Of a DNA stretch of 64,000 nt, positions 29,688-40,600 are shown in pieces. The stretch lies in contig JAPFFF010000002.1 of assembly GCA_039105265.1 (NCBI GenBank), positions 3,162,001-3,226,000 on the forward strand, written 5' to 3'. The notes under the pieces are model-generated. The model saw nothing but the letters and a program-made list of their open reading frames with translations, made no database searches and was not told where the DNA came from. The first letter of the stretch is position 1. The number at the start of each line of letters is the position of its first letter. The stretch is from Tritrichomonas musculus (lineage: Eukaryota; Parabasalia; Tritrichomonadida; Tritrichomonadidae). Position numbers and translations under genes: made by a program.

Positions 29688-31697
29688 ATGGTAAAGGTCA
29701 ATTATTTGGCCTCTGCAAGATTTATTAATATTTTAATGATAGTTCAAATAGAAAATGAAATAAGTCTTGAATTATTTGATGATACATTTGAAGCCAGTGT
29801 TGTTGATTCATTCGAAGCGAGAGGAGATGTCTTTATTCCTCTTTTCATCGAGTTTGAATCAAAAAAATATTTCATTACTTGCGTAAAGGAAGGATCATTC
29901 AAAAATAATTTAAAAATAAATTCAGTCAAATTTTCAGAGAATTCAAAAGTGCATACAATTGAGAAAGAAGCTTTTTCCTATTCATCAATTCGATATATTT
30001 CTATTCCGCCTCATGTCAAGCAAGTTGGCGATCTCTGTTTTTCAAACTGCCAAAGTCTTCAAAAAATTGAATTTACAGAAAATTCTGAGCTTCAAAATAT
30101 TGGCGAAAAAGCATTTTTAAATTCAGCAATTGAAGAAATAATGATTCCATTGCATGTCACTTCCATTTCTGATCAAACTTTTTCAAAATGTAAGAAACTA
30201 AAAACCGTAAAATTCACAGAAAATTCAGAACTTTCTTTAATAGAGAAAAGTGCATTTGCTGGTTCATCCCTAACAAATATTTTGATTCCACAGCATGTCA
30301 AGCAAATAGGAGAATATTCCTTCTCTAAATGTAAATTGAAAACCGTTGAATTCACAGAAAATTCAGAACTTTATTTAATCAAAAATTGTGCTTTTGCTGA
30401 CTCAACAATTGAAAAAATTATTTTTCCTTCAAAAATTGAAAGAATTGACCAAAATTCGTTTTATGGATGCAGCAAGCTTAAAATAGTTGAATTTTCAAAG
30501 GATTGTGTACTCCAAACGATAGATAAAAGAGCTTTTTCATATTCATCAATTGAATCACTTTCAATTCCATCGCATGTTAAAATGATTGGTGAAAGTTGCT
30601 TCTGTGGTTGTGACAAGCTTAAAAAAATTGAGTTTAATGAGGATTCAGAGCTCGAAACGATATGCGAATATGCATTTTATGAATCAGCAATTGAATGCAT
30701 TTTAATCCCATCAAACGTAAAACGAATAGGAAAATGTGCTTTCAATGAATGTTACAAATTAGAAAAAGTTGATTTTATGGAGAACTCAAAATTGACCTCA
30801 ATTGAAAAAGCAACTTTTTCTGAAACATCTATTCAAAAAGTTGTGATTCCATCAAATGTCACTCAAATTGGTGAATCTTCTTTTTGTTTTTGTAATAACC
30901 TTAAAACCATTGAATTTCAACCAAATTCAATGCTTCATTCAATTCAAAAAAGTGCTTTTGTAAAATCACCAATTGAAAAAATATTGATTCCAGCCAATGT
31001 AAAAGAGCTCGAAGAAGGGTGGTGTCAGTTCACAATGCGCTTAAATCATTTGACAGTTTCGCCAATGAATAAAAATTTTGGTTATTTGGATGAAGAACAA
31101 AAAATCATTGTTGGTAAAGAAGGCAAAGAAATAAATACAATTTTCTTTGCAAATCGTGACATTTCAAATGTCTCAATTCCATCAACGATACGGCATATTG
31201 CATCATATTCTTTTTCTTATTGTAAAAGTATTCAAAAAGTTGAGTTTTGTGAAAATTCAGAACTTGATTCAATTGGTTCTTATGCATTTGAAAATTCATC
31301 AATAGCAAGTATTTCTATTCCTTATCATGTCAGGCATATGGGAGAGTATTGTTTTGCTAATTGTCAAAAATTGAAAAGAATTGAATTTTCAGAAAATTCA
31401 GAACTTCATTCAATTTCTAAATGTGCGTTTTATTTCACCCAAATTGAGCATGCTTTAATTCCAAAATCTGTAAAGAAATTAGAAAAGGAATCTTTCTTTA
31501 ATTGTATGAGTCTTAAGACAGTTGAGCTCCTTGGGAGCGATTTGACGCTTGAAGATTATTGTATCTCTTCTTGCCTAAAATTAATGATTGTTTCTTGTCC
31601 AAATTCAAATAGAATCTGTTTCAATATTAGCTCTTTTACGAATTATGACTTTTTATTTTATATTTTGCCAAATGCAAAACTTAGAAAAATGAAATAA
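29688..31697 (+). CDS. BspA-type leucine-rich repeat protein
   Basis: The ATG at 29688 gives 669 residues; the frame extends six codons upstream only through a TTG. After a head of about 60 residues (ISLELFDDTFEASVVDSF, RGDVFIPLFIEFESKKYFIT) come about eleven double repeats of the form FxxCxxLKxVEFxENSELxxI, xxxAFxxSSIExIxIPSHVKxIG. One insert around residue 455 (ELEEGWCQF, then LTVSPMNKNFGYL) resembles those of the gene at 20956-23295. The protein is acidic-neutral, lacks a signal peptide and transmembrane segment, and ends in a short Cys-containing cap. TAAA overlaps the stop. Repeats of this kind form a long solenoid. Function could be adhesion or cytosolic binding; the sequence does not decide. 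Confidence 0.9.
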   Translation: MVKVNYLASARFINILMIVQIENEISLELFDDTFEASVVDSFEARGDVFIPLFIEFESKKYFITCVKEGSFKNNLKINSVKFSENSKVHTIEKEAFSYSSIRYISIPPHVKQVGDLCFSNCQSLQKIEFTENSELQNIGEKAFLNSAIEEIMIPLHVTSISDQTFSKCKKLKTVKFTENSELSLIEKSAFAGSSLTNILIPQHVKQIGEYSFSKCKLKTVEFTENSELYLIKNCAFADSTIEKIIFPSKIERIDQNSFYGCSKLKIVEFSKDCVLQTIDKRAFSYSSIESLSIPSHVKMIGESCFCGCDKLKKIEFNEDSELETICEYAFYESAIECILIPSNVKRIGKCAFNECYKLEKVDFMENSKLTSIEKATFSETSIQKVVIPSNVTQIGESSFCFCNNLKTIEFQPNSMLHSIQKSAFVKSPIEKILIPANVKELEEGWCQFTMRLNHLTVSPMNKNFGYLDEEQKIIVGKEGKEINTIFFANRDISNVSIPSTIRHIASYSFSYCKSIQKVEFCENSELDSIGSYAFENSSIASISIPYHVRHMGEYCFANCQKLKRIEFSENSELHSISKCAFYFTQIEHALIPKSVKKLEKESFFNCMSLKTVELLGSDLTLEDYCISSCLKLMIVSCPNSNRICFNISSFTNYDFLFYILPNAKLRKMK

Positions 31698-33183
31698 AGA
31701 GTTTCTAGATTTAAAGGGGGTTTTATCAGTTTTTATTTTTTGAATATCTTAACAAATACTCAATTTATAAAATTATAAATAAAAATACATAATTATACAA
31801 CGGCAAAATAAATAAAAAAATGTATAATAAATAATCAAACTAAAGAATTCATGAAGAATTTTTAACTTTTCTATTCAAATTTCGATATGAAATTGTTCCA
31901 AAAAAACAAAGAAGAAGAAGAAAAACGAAATTTATGTTAAATAAATACAATATGGAATGAGAAATTAGTCAACTCATCATAAATAATTAATAAAGAGAAA
32001 TAATTTTAAATATTATTTTATTGATCAAGTAATGAAAAATTCTTTTCTCTTTTTTCAGTTTTATTAAACATTATACAAATGCAATGGTTTTAACTTGCGT
32101 ATAGATTGAAATAATATTTTCATTACCCCATAATATTTTGAGTGAAAAACATGGAAAAAAACTAGCAAATAATCTATTAACTTTGACAAAAAACTTAGAC
32201 TTTGTCGGAGCCTGATTTTTGATTTAGGTCTTTAAAAAAAAATATAAAATTTTTATTTTTCCATTTTGAATTAAAATGTAAATTTGGTTCCCTAGATCGC
32301 GAGATCGATTAGATTGAAATGCCATTTGCTAAAAAAAGATTTTTTGAAAACTTGTATTTGAAGAGTTATAAATGCCTGAAAAGTAGCTTTTTTGGTGGTG
32401 AGGTGGGAAAACGAAAAAAAATTAAAATAAAACTCAGAAATCCCCACAATTTTTGATAGAAGGATCATTTTTTTGAGAGGCATCATACCGCCTTAATATC
32501 TTTAAAGAATTCATAAACAAGCACATTTTATTTTTAAAAAATCAATAAAATAAATGTTTGAATAATATTTACAATATATAAATGATAGTTTGAAGTTTAG
32601 TCAAAAATAGATGATTAAATTGAGAAAAAAAAATAATCATGCAAATTGTTTTTCATGATAAAAAATGTAAATAAAAGTGTGTAATTGGATCCATTCAATA
32701 GTTTTAGATTTAAAATTAATATTTGATAGTTTAACTTATTTTTAATGGCATTTTCTTGTGAATAAATCAATTACTCTTTTATTTGGCAAAAAATTAATGC
32801 AATTTTGAAAAAATGATTTGCTTTTTGGGTGCTAAAAAGGTTTGAATTTTCAAAAGATTTTACTTATCAAAAAATTCTCAAATTTTCTAAAGGATTTTTC
32901 TAAACAAATTGAAAATTATTTAATATTTTCAGAGAACGATATAATTATTCATTTCAAAATTTCCTCTGTTTATGACATAGTATTAACATTACTATCTTTT
33001 TTATTTTTTGATTTAATAAAATAATATTCTAATTTTTTATCTTATTTATTTATTTTAAAAGTAAATCAGCATTAATATTTTGATTTTATAAAATTTTTAT
33101 AAATATAATTATAAATCAAATTTTGTACTAAATAAATTAAATCGTTATATAAACATGATTGAAATTTTAACAAATATTTCATA
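31698..33183. other. Intergenic region
   Basis: AT-rich, with no gene or clear TIR pair. Short frames near 32292-32486 and 32842-33024 are low in complexity and unsupported. Confidence 0.5.
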
Positions 33184-33189
33184 TCATTA
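33184..33189 (+). promoter_or_regulatory. Initiator (TCATTA) of the kinase gene
   Basis: TCATTA fits the trichomonad initiator TCAYTW and starts 14 bases before the ATG at 33198, the normal distance for the very short 5' leaders of this group. Confidence 0.6.
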
Positions 33190-33197
33190 TTTTAGAC

Positions 33198-34292
33198 ATG
33201 AACCCAAATCAGTTTGTTGGGAAAAGAATAGGCAATTATGTAATCAAAAACATAATTGGACAAGGTGGATTTTCTTCTGTTTACATAGCAGAAGAGATAT
33301 TGCAAAATAATGAATCTACCAAAGACAATAAAATCAATGAAAGAAGAAATGAAACCAATGCTTCATCAGCAAAGAATTGCGTTGCCTGTAAAATTATCCC
33401 AAGAGAAAAGTTTGAAAAGCAAAAATTAACAAAAAGACTTGATCAAGAAATTCGAGTTCATCAAATGATGCATCACCCGAATGTTGTTCAATTAATAGAC
33501 ATTCAAAAAGATTCCAAATTTTATTATATTTTTCTAGAATTTTGTCCATCAGGAGAACTTTTACAAATAATAACATCAAGTAGAAAAATAAGTGAAATTG
33601 AAGCAGCAATTATATTTAAACAAATTTTGATAGGTCTTCAATACATTCACTCTTTAAATGTTGCTCATAGAGATTTGAAATTAGAAAATATTTTAGTTGG
33701 GCAATATGGACAAATCAAAATCGCAGATTTCGGGTTATCAAAATTGCTAGATATCAAAAGCAAAGGTTTTACAAATACTCCTTGTGGATCTGCTTTTTAT
33801 GTCTCCCCTGAGTGTATTAGTGGACTTCCTTATGATGGCAAAAAAAGTGATATTTGGTCTTGTGGTGTTATTTTGTATGCTATTACAACTGGATCATTTC
33901 CTTGGACTAGAAAAAATCAATTTCAATTATTCAAACAAATCAAAAAAGGTGATTATAAGATTCCATATTATATATCTGATAATTGTTCTGATTTAATTCG
34001 TCGATTATTAACAGTTGATCATAATAAACGAATTACAATTGATGAGGCTTTGATTCATCCTTTCTTGAAAAACATTTCGTTTCCGTCAACTCTTCAAGAA
34101 TTTAAATTTGTATCTCTTCGTAAAATTGATCGAATTCTAGGATTTGATGAAGATTTTGAATATAATGATATGATAACAATTATAGCAAAAGAAACCTCAG
34201 GAAGCGATTGTAAGATTGAAAGCAATTTTTTCAAAATTCGTAAAGGATTATCTGATATAAAATTGGAAGATGAAAAAAAAGTCATAAATTAA
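33198..34292 (+). CDS. Ser/Thr protein kinase, CAMK/SNF1-like
   Basis: 364 residues with a complete catalytic domain at about 14-290. The glycine loop is GQGGFSSV (21-28), the ATP lysine K65 in CVACKII, the helix-C glutamate about E84, the catalytic loop HRDLKLEN (157-164), the magnesium loop DFG (177-179), the APE counterpart SPE (203-205), and DIWSCGVILY follows. All key residues are present, so it should be active. An Asn/Glu-rich insert of about 28 residues lies before the ATP lysine. The domain ends with HPFLKN; the last about 70 residues are a family-specific tail. HRDLKLEN and the GSAFYVSPE activation segment are typical of CAMK-like kinases, a greatly expanded group in trichomonads. 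TAAA overlaps the stop. The substrate is unknown. Confidence 0.95.
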   Translation: MNPNQFVGKRIGNYVIKNIIGQGGFSSVYIAEEILQNNESTKDNKINERRNETNASSAKNCVACKIIPREKFEKQKLTKRLDQEIRVHQMMHHPNVVQLIDIQKDSKFYYIFLEFCPSGELLQIITSSRKISEIEAAIIFKQILIGLQYIHSLNVAHRDLKLENILVGQYGQIKIADFGLSKLLDIKSKGFTNTPCGSAFYVSPECISGLPYDGKKSDIWSCGVILYAITTGSFPWTRKNQFQLFKQIKKGDYKIPYYISDNCSDLIRRLLTVDHNKRITIDEALIHPFLKNISFPSTLQEFKFVSLRKIDRILGFDEDFEYNDMITIIAKETSGSDCKIESNFFKIRKGLSDIKLEDEKKVIN

Positions 34293-35337
34293 AAGTGATT
34301 GAGGTTTTCTTAATATTAGGTATAATAATCTACTATTGCTTCATTACTTTAATATTAAAGGTTGTCATCATTAAGTGACAGTAACTATTCTTAAACTAGA
34401 ATTGGTATCAATGCTTTAAATGATGCGCCAAAAATATACTTACTTTAAGATGAACAAAAGCACTCAAAAGATTTGTGTTATTATTGAAAAGTGTTTTTTT
34501 TTTAATTCGCTTTATATAAAATTATATCCCATGTAAAAATTTATAATTTTCTAAATAGTTTAATTATTTAATTATGCTTCATAATAAAAATTTAAAATTT
34601 ATTTGTATTTATGAATATTAGGTTAAATAATTCAATACAGTTTTATATTTAATTATTTTAATTAAAAAGTTGAATTTTTTATTTTGGAAAATATTTTGTT
34701 CTAATCATTCTTTCATGTATTAATTTTTCTAAATTATTTATTTTTCTTACATAATGTATATATGTTTTAAATTTATAAAAAAAAATTCTATTAATGCCGA
34801 GATATCGTTATTTCATTAGATATATTTATTTTTATGTAAATAGTGTAAATTACTCAAAAGAGCCAAAATAAGATCATTAAATGAAAAGGTGCTCTTTTAT
34901 TAATCGTAAAAAGTAAATCCCAGAAAAGCCGATAAGCCCAGTTTGCATGCATGCGAATATCAGATCTTTCATTGACTTTAAATAATGCAAAATTGAAAAA
35001 AAAAAAATTGAATAACAAATTTTTGCCAAAAGCACTAGAATTGTGCCATAAAATGTATACCTAGATTATGATATATGATAATAGATAAGGTTTATATAAA
35101 AAAACATAATAATATATGTTTATTCTACAAGATATGAGCCATAATTGGAATCAATAATAATGTATTATAATTTAAATCAAAATATGATGTTAATTATTAA
35201 GTAATTACTTAGAAACACCCATACAATATTGAAATAATTATGAAATAGATTTTATAAAAAATACGTTATTTTTATGCCACGATACATGCTCTTTTGAAAT
35301 CATAAATCAATTATCATTCCAAGAAAGCAAATTAAGG
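34293..35337. other. Intergenic region
   Basis: AT-rich; no gene or repeat pair was seen. TCATTC at 35314-35319 resembles, but does not fit, the initiator for the next gene. Confidence 0.5.
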
Positions 35338-36216
35338 ATGGATAAAAATTTATTGGGATATGAAATTGAGCCAAAAAAAAACACCAAAGAGCATAAAATA
35401 CAAGTTAATTTGCAACCTTTTTTTATCTTTATTAATTTTTTCATGTATACTGTTTATTTTTTCACTAAAGGATCTTCGTTTTGCCAATCCTATTATAGCC
35501 AAATGCCTTTTCTCTTTTACGGGCTTCTTATTGCTTATTCAGCAATGTTGATATTTTATTCAAAAGCTTGCAGATCACCTGGTTTTGTAAAAGATGAAGT
35601 TGTTAATAATAGTGAAGTTGGCGATTCTGAAAACCATGATTCAAATACATTTTTTTGTAAATATTGTCAAATATACGTGCCAATTCGTGCATCGCATTGT
35701 CTCACTTGTAATAAATGCATTATCCGACGAGATCATCATTGTCCATGGACTAATAACTGTATAGGTCGCGATAACCATTTTTATTTTTTTATATTCACTT
35801 CTCTAGCATTTATTTCAGAAATAATTCCTCAAATAGATGCTAGTATGCATTTTTATTTTTATTTTACTAATTCCAACAGACATAATGATCTTTTTAGGAT
35901 AATTTGTGCTTATGTTCCCTTTATTGCAGCATCCACTTTTGGGAGTGTTTTTACAGGTAACTTATGCTACCAGAGTATTTTAACAATATCCAAAAATGCG
36001 ACTTACTGGGAAAGATCAAGGAGAGCTCGTATTTCTTATATGAAAGGACTTCCATTTGGCTATTCGCCATTCGATAAAGGATTAATCGAAAATATCATTG
36101 AATTCTGTACAATGAAAGAAAAGAAAATGAAATGGACAATTAAGCCACCAGATATTTCATTATTTTCAAACGAACTTCTAATTATAACTCAGAATCAGGG
36201 AGCAATATCTGATTAA
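35338..36216 (+). CDS. DHHC palmitoyltransferase
   Basis: 292 residues. Two hydrophobic segments (about 26-43 and 57-75) precede a cysteine-rich domain of about 50 residues with FFCKYCQIY, ASHCLTCNKCII and the active-site block DHHCPWTNNCIGRDNH; the catalytic DHHC is at 132-135. Two more membrane segments follow (about 147-163 and 190-212), so the active site faces the cytosol as in all members. The enzyme transfers palmitate to cysteines of target proteins; in trichomonads this modification supports membrane attachment and adhesion. The length is short but normal for protist members. The TTxE motif after the last helix is not clearly kept (FTGNLCYQS, then NATYWERSR). Confidence 0.95.
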   Translation: MDKNLLGYEIEPKKNTKEHKIQVNLQPFFIFINFFMYTVYFFTKGSSFCQSYYSQMPFLFYGLLIAYSAMLIFYSKACRSPGFVKDEVVNNSEVGDSENHDSNTFFCKYCQIYVPIRASHCLTCNKCIIRRDHHCPWTNNCIGRDNHFYFFIFTSLAFISEIIPQIDASMHFYFYFTNSNRHNDLFRIICAYVPFIAASTFGSVFTGNLCYQSILTISKNATYWERSRRARISYMKGLPFGYSPFDKGLIENIIEFCTMKEKKMKWTIKPPDISLFSNELLIITQNQGAISD

Positions 36217-36501
36217 GTCTTTTGTGTGTTTTTATTTATCTTTCTCTTTTTGCATATTTATTAAATTTTGTTTTAATTGGATAATTTTATTAATTAATAA
36301 TAGCTGCAAATATAATTAGGAAAAGAAAGATATAAATTTGATATTAAGTAAATTTAAAGTGGGATTAATTTTGTATTTTGATAAAAAAGATGACAATAAT
36401 CAAAATTCTCTATAAATTTTCATTTTATAGAATATCTTTTATTTGTGAATGCCCTTTCAATATTTACAATATGTCATTGAAAAGTTTGAATATGTTATTA
36501 A

Positions 36502-37632
36502 ATGATTTTTTTCTTTGCAATATCATTTTACCAAACAGATGTCCAACTTTCTGGATTATCTTATTTTTACCAAATGGACAATTTAGCATTTGGGTTTGTG
36601 AAATCAGGAAAATATAGCATTACTATATCAGATTCAAAGTGTAAAATGGTTTTTGGCCTTGCTACAAAGCAAGAAATCAAATATATAGATCAATTTAATA
36701 TTTTTAAATACTATTGTAATGGATCATATCAGCTGTCTAAAATTCAATATAATATTAGCTCGAGATCTATAAACAATATTGATGGAATAGTAGACTATAA
36801 AGGTGTCTACATTCCATATTTATTTATGTGTTCAATGCAAAATGATTTCAATTTAGAACTTGACTTTATTAATAATGATTATCATCGCGATTATCGTTTT
36901 AACATTACAGAACCATATTTTACTTTAATATCAGTTATTTTATATGAAATTGTGGCATTAACATACATTATATTTACTTTTATTTATCATCAAGAACAAA
37001 AAAAGTATGAATACTTCTTGATTGTCTCATTTTATACTTGTGGAATTATTCAACTTTTGTTTTATTTTTTATTCATTGAAAAATCTAAACAAATGGAATT
37101 TATTTTTTATACTCATATGCGACAGATTTATTTTATTGTATTCAACCTTATTATTTTTTTTATGTATTTGATAATCGTTTATTTTGTACCTGCATATCCA
37201 ATTCGATCTTACCCATATATTTGCTTGACTTTTTTTTTATTTGGTATTATTGCAATTTCCATAATTCCTTTTGAAAGGTATTTCTTTTTAATAATTATTG
37301 TTTGTCCCTTTGCTTTTTCTGGATTAGCGATGACATTTACTAGAACATGCAGAAAGAACTATGAAATAAATTCATTCAAAATATTTCAAGTCTTTTTTCC
37401 ATTTTTTTTCTTAAGTTTTATCTTATCTCTGTTAGTAGTGCATAATGATTTTTCTAATTTTGTCACTTTATTTATAATTTTGAATTTAATTTACTTCATA
37501 TTTCTTTTTGTATCAAATGTTTCTATTTTGATTGAAATAATTGTTTGTCATTTTAAAAGAATTAATAGCAGAGATCAAAATTGTAATCATGAATCATGCA
37601 ACAATTTTGATGGTTATCGGGTTGTTTTTTAA
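36502..37632 (+). CDS. GOST-like seven-helix membrane protein
   Basis: 376 residues from the ATG at 36502. A hydrophobic start (IFFFAISFY) fits a signal peptide. About 130 residues of lumenal domain follow with two or three Cys and sequons. From about residue 145 there are seven closely spaced hydrophobic helices (for example ILYEIVALTYIIFTFIY, LIIFFMYLIIVYFV, YFFLIIIVCPFAFSGL) and a short Cys/Asn-rich cytosolic tail. A signal peptide, a small lumenal domain and seven helices is the plan of the GOST/GPR107-TMEM87 group of Golgi proteins. The assignment rests on layout only. TAAA overlaps the stop. It follows the DHHC gene in the same direction, 285 bases downstream. Confidence 0.65.
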   Translation: MIFFFAISFYQTDVQLSGLSYFYQMDNLAFGFVKSGKYSITISDSKCKMVFGLATKQEIKYIDQFNIFKYYCNGSYQLSKIQYNISSRSINNIDGIVDYKGVYIPYLFMCSMQNDFNLELDFINNDYHRDYRFNITEPYFTLISVILYEIVALTYIIFTFIYHQEQKKYEYFLIVSFYTCGIIQLLFYFLFIEKSKQMEFIFYTHMRQIYFIVFNLIIFFMYLIIVYFVPAYPIRSYPYICLTFFLFGIIAISIIPFERYFFLIIIVCPFAFSGLAMTFTRTCRKNYEINSFKIFQVFFPFFFLSFILSLLVVHNDFSNFVTLFIILNLIYFIFLFVSNVSILIEIIVCHFKRINSRDQNCNHESCNNFDGYRVVF

Positions 37633-37689
37633 AAATTGTTAGTATTGCTTTTTATATCACATTTCATGTTATAATTAAATGAGATTGTA

Positions 37690-40600
37690 TTTCAGATACA
37701 TTCCAAGAGCTAAAAAAATAGATTAAAGGGCAATAGATTAGTATTCGACATAGACAGCATGCCTCCTGAATACTTATATGAGCATCGTCATCCTGAATTA
37801 CCCCCTGGAATCTTTTCTCTGAAATATCACTAAATAGGCTAAGATGAGTACAGGCTATATTGACAGATGTGGTTCTTTCTTTCCTTACTGGAACAAAACT
37901 TTTATTGGCTAGAGAAGATAATTACTTTTAGAGAAGATCTTGAAGTTCCATTTGTTATTTAATCACTTAGAGGTTTGATTCCAGATGAAACGATCAACAT
38001 CAAAGACCTAGAAGAGTTGGGGTTAATGAGAGGTTTTGACAGAGAATCCTTAGATTCATTGCGTGAAGAATATGCTCATAACTAGAGTTGTTATCGAAAT
38101 GAACTCACAGAGAATATCGCTGATGTAGCTCTCGAGCATGGATACGATGATGAAACCTATTATAACAGCCTTTACTGGTTCTTTAGTGGCTCACAGACGA
38201 ATGCTAAACATGAAGTTGAAGCTAATGAATTCATTGATTGAATGATGAATATAGGATATCAACCTGAGATCAAACATCATTGAGAAAGCAATTCACCATT
38301 GAACATGATTCACATTATTGAGCAAGCAATTTATCATTAATTCCGAGAGTTAATTTTAAAAAACTATTATTTATTTCTTTTTTATTATTTTCAAATAAAC
38401 TATTCATCAATCCAACAAATTGATGGTTCATGTTCTTCTTTCTCTTCCTCTTCTTCATATTCATATTCAAAATCATAAAATGAATTGATTTCTTCTTTAG
38501 TAAACTCCTCAATTTCTTTGGGATATTCGAGTATTTTTCTTGATGATATTTGAAATCATATTTTTCTTTCTATTTGAAGAATGGTATATTTCACAGAATT
38601 TAGTTCAATTTCGAATTCATTGATAGATTTAAATATCCTGGTCCATTGATAACGGAATTTCAAGTTCATTTGATAAATAAGTTTTTTTTTCTTCAAAATT
38701 AGCTGATGAGGAATAAAATCTTGATCGAATAAATCTGTTTCCTCTATAACTTTTCTTCCTGCTGAGAGAAAATGCGAGATACTTACCAAAAGTGTATTTT
38801 TTATATCTCGCACCGTGTTCTTCACGGAAATCATTCGATCTAATCTACCGAAAACGATTATCTGGAGTTACAAAGCCGACACTCATCGCTTAAGAGAATA
38901 TGTTTGAAAATGTTTCTGTCAATGGCAAACATTTATTGGCAAAAATTATAACGATTAAATTTTTGAGCTTTCGTTAGATATTGAATGTGCCACGGTTTTC
39001 AAAAACGAAATTTATTTTTAGCTAATGCCCTAATTATAATTGAGCGTGATATTTTTACATATGGAAATCATTCTTTGAATTTGCGAAGTATTCCTAGTGA
39101 TGATATTCACTTCAATTTAAAAATAACTCTCTCTATTTCACTCAATTTTTGTTTGTACGGATATTTGCATGCTAGAATATAATGATGCTTGATAAACTCA
39201 TACATGAGAGACTTCTCCTTCGTCCTCTTCCACCAAGTGAAATGCTTGAGTTGAAACCCTATTGAATACAACTATTCGAGAAGAATAATGAAGATTATCA
39301 GCTATTATTTCCAGAGTAAGAGTGAAGAGTACCTAACCGTAAACTATCCCAATGATGAAAAAACAGTTCGAGCTACGTTTCGAAATAAGAAGTATCTTGG
39401 ATCCAAAATAGATAACAAAACTCATGATAAGAATCCAATCGTTGTGTATTACTTGAACGAGATTCATAAACTTCAAGCCATTTTTGATTTTTTTGAGAAT
39501 ACAGTTTATAAGAATGAATGTAAACCCATCAAGATAATGTATATTCTCAGTAGTATTCGAAACTCCTATAATTAATGCTGATTTCATTACCGAAAACAAT
39601 TATGAAGATAATGTGATAAAACCAACCAAATATGGTAATAATAACAACATTCTGATTCAATTAAACAATAAATTCCATAGAGCTAAATTCTACATCGAAC
39701 CTATTCTCTTCAACTACTCTACAGCTGAATCGAATTTGAAGTACATTTATGTTACATCTATTTGCTTCCTAATATCGATGCTAATTAAGGTAACAAGTAA
39801 ATATAATATCGATGATGATATATGAAATGCATAATGATTTGCATTTTTTTATTTTGAACGGCTAAACTTTTTGCTACATTTAATTTATTTTACAATATTT
39901 AATTATATGGTTTTCTCTTTTTTATGGAATCTTTAATACAATGAAGAACTTATTGCCTATTTAATTTTATAGATGATTTAAATAATATTTAATTCAAATA
40001 TTCTGAAATATAATATTTAATTCAAATATTCTGAAAATATGAATAGAATATGATCGTTTAATATATAACTTTATAAATAACCGATTTTTTTTGACATTCC
40101 ACATAATATTCTTTTTTATAAAGCATATTTTTGGATTTTATATTTATTACATGATTAAATATATATGTAACTCAATACCAGGTGAAAAATATAAAAAGAT
40201 ATTTAAGAAAAATATTACCTAAAAAATTGTTTGGGCAATATTTCAAAGAATCTTCAAAATTAAACTATTTTGCAATATTATTTCATCTAGTTATATAAAT
40301 GTTATTATTTATTTTTTAATAATATTCAAATATCTTCAAACAGTCTCGAAATGTTGTGACAAAGTATTTATCCAACCCCTTAAGCAAATTCTTTTTTCAT
40401 CTCCTCTTTTTCTCAACTAAACCTACTAAAGCGGCTCAATTGATTATCAGCTCATTCAAGGGTATGTCGTTAGAAGAGATGAGAGTATCATCTATGAAGA
40501 ATCACATTAACATCAACATCTTTTATTTTCTCAACTCCTCTTCGAACAAAAAGAGAACTCTCAAGAGGTAAAAAATATTTGTCTTTTGGCATAAAAAATT

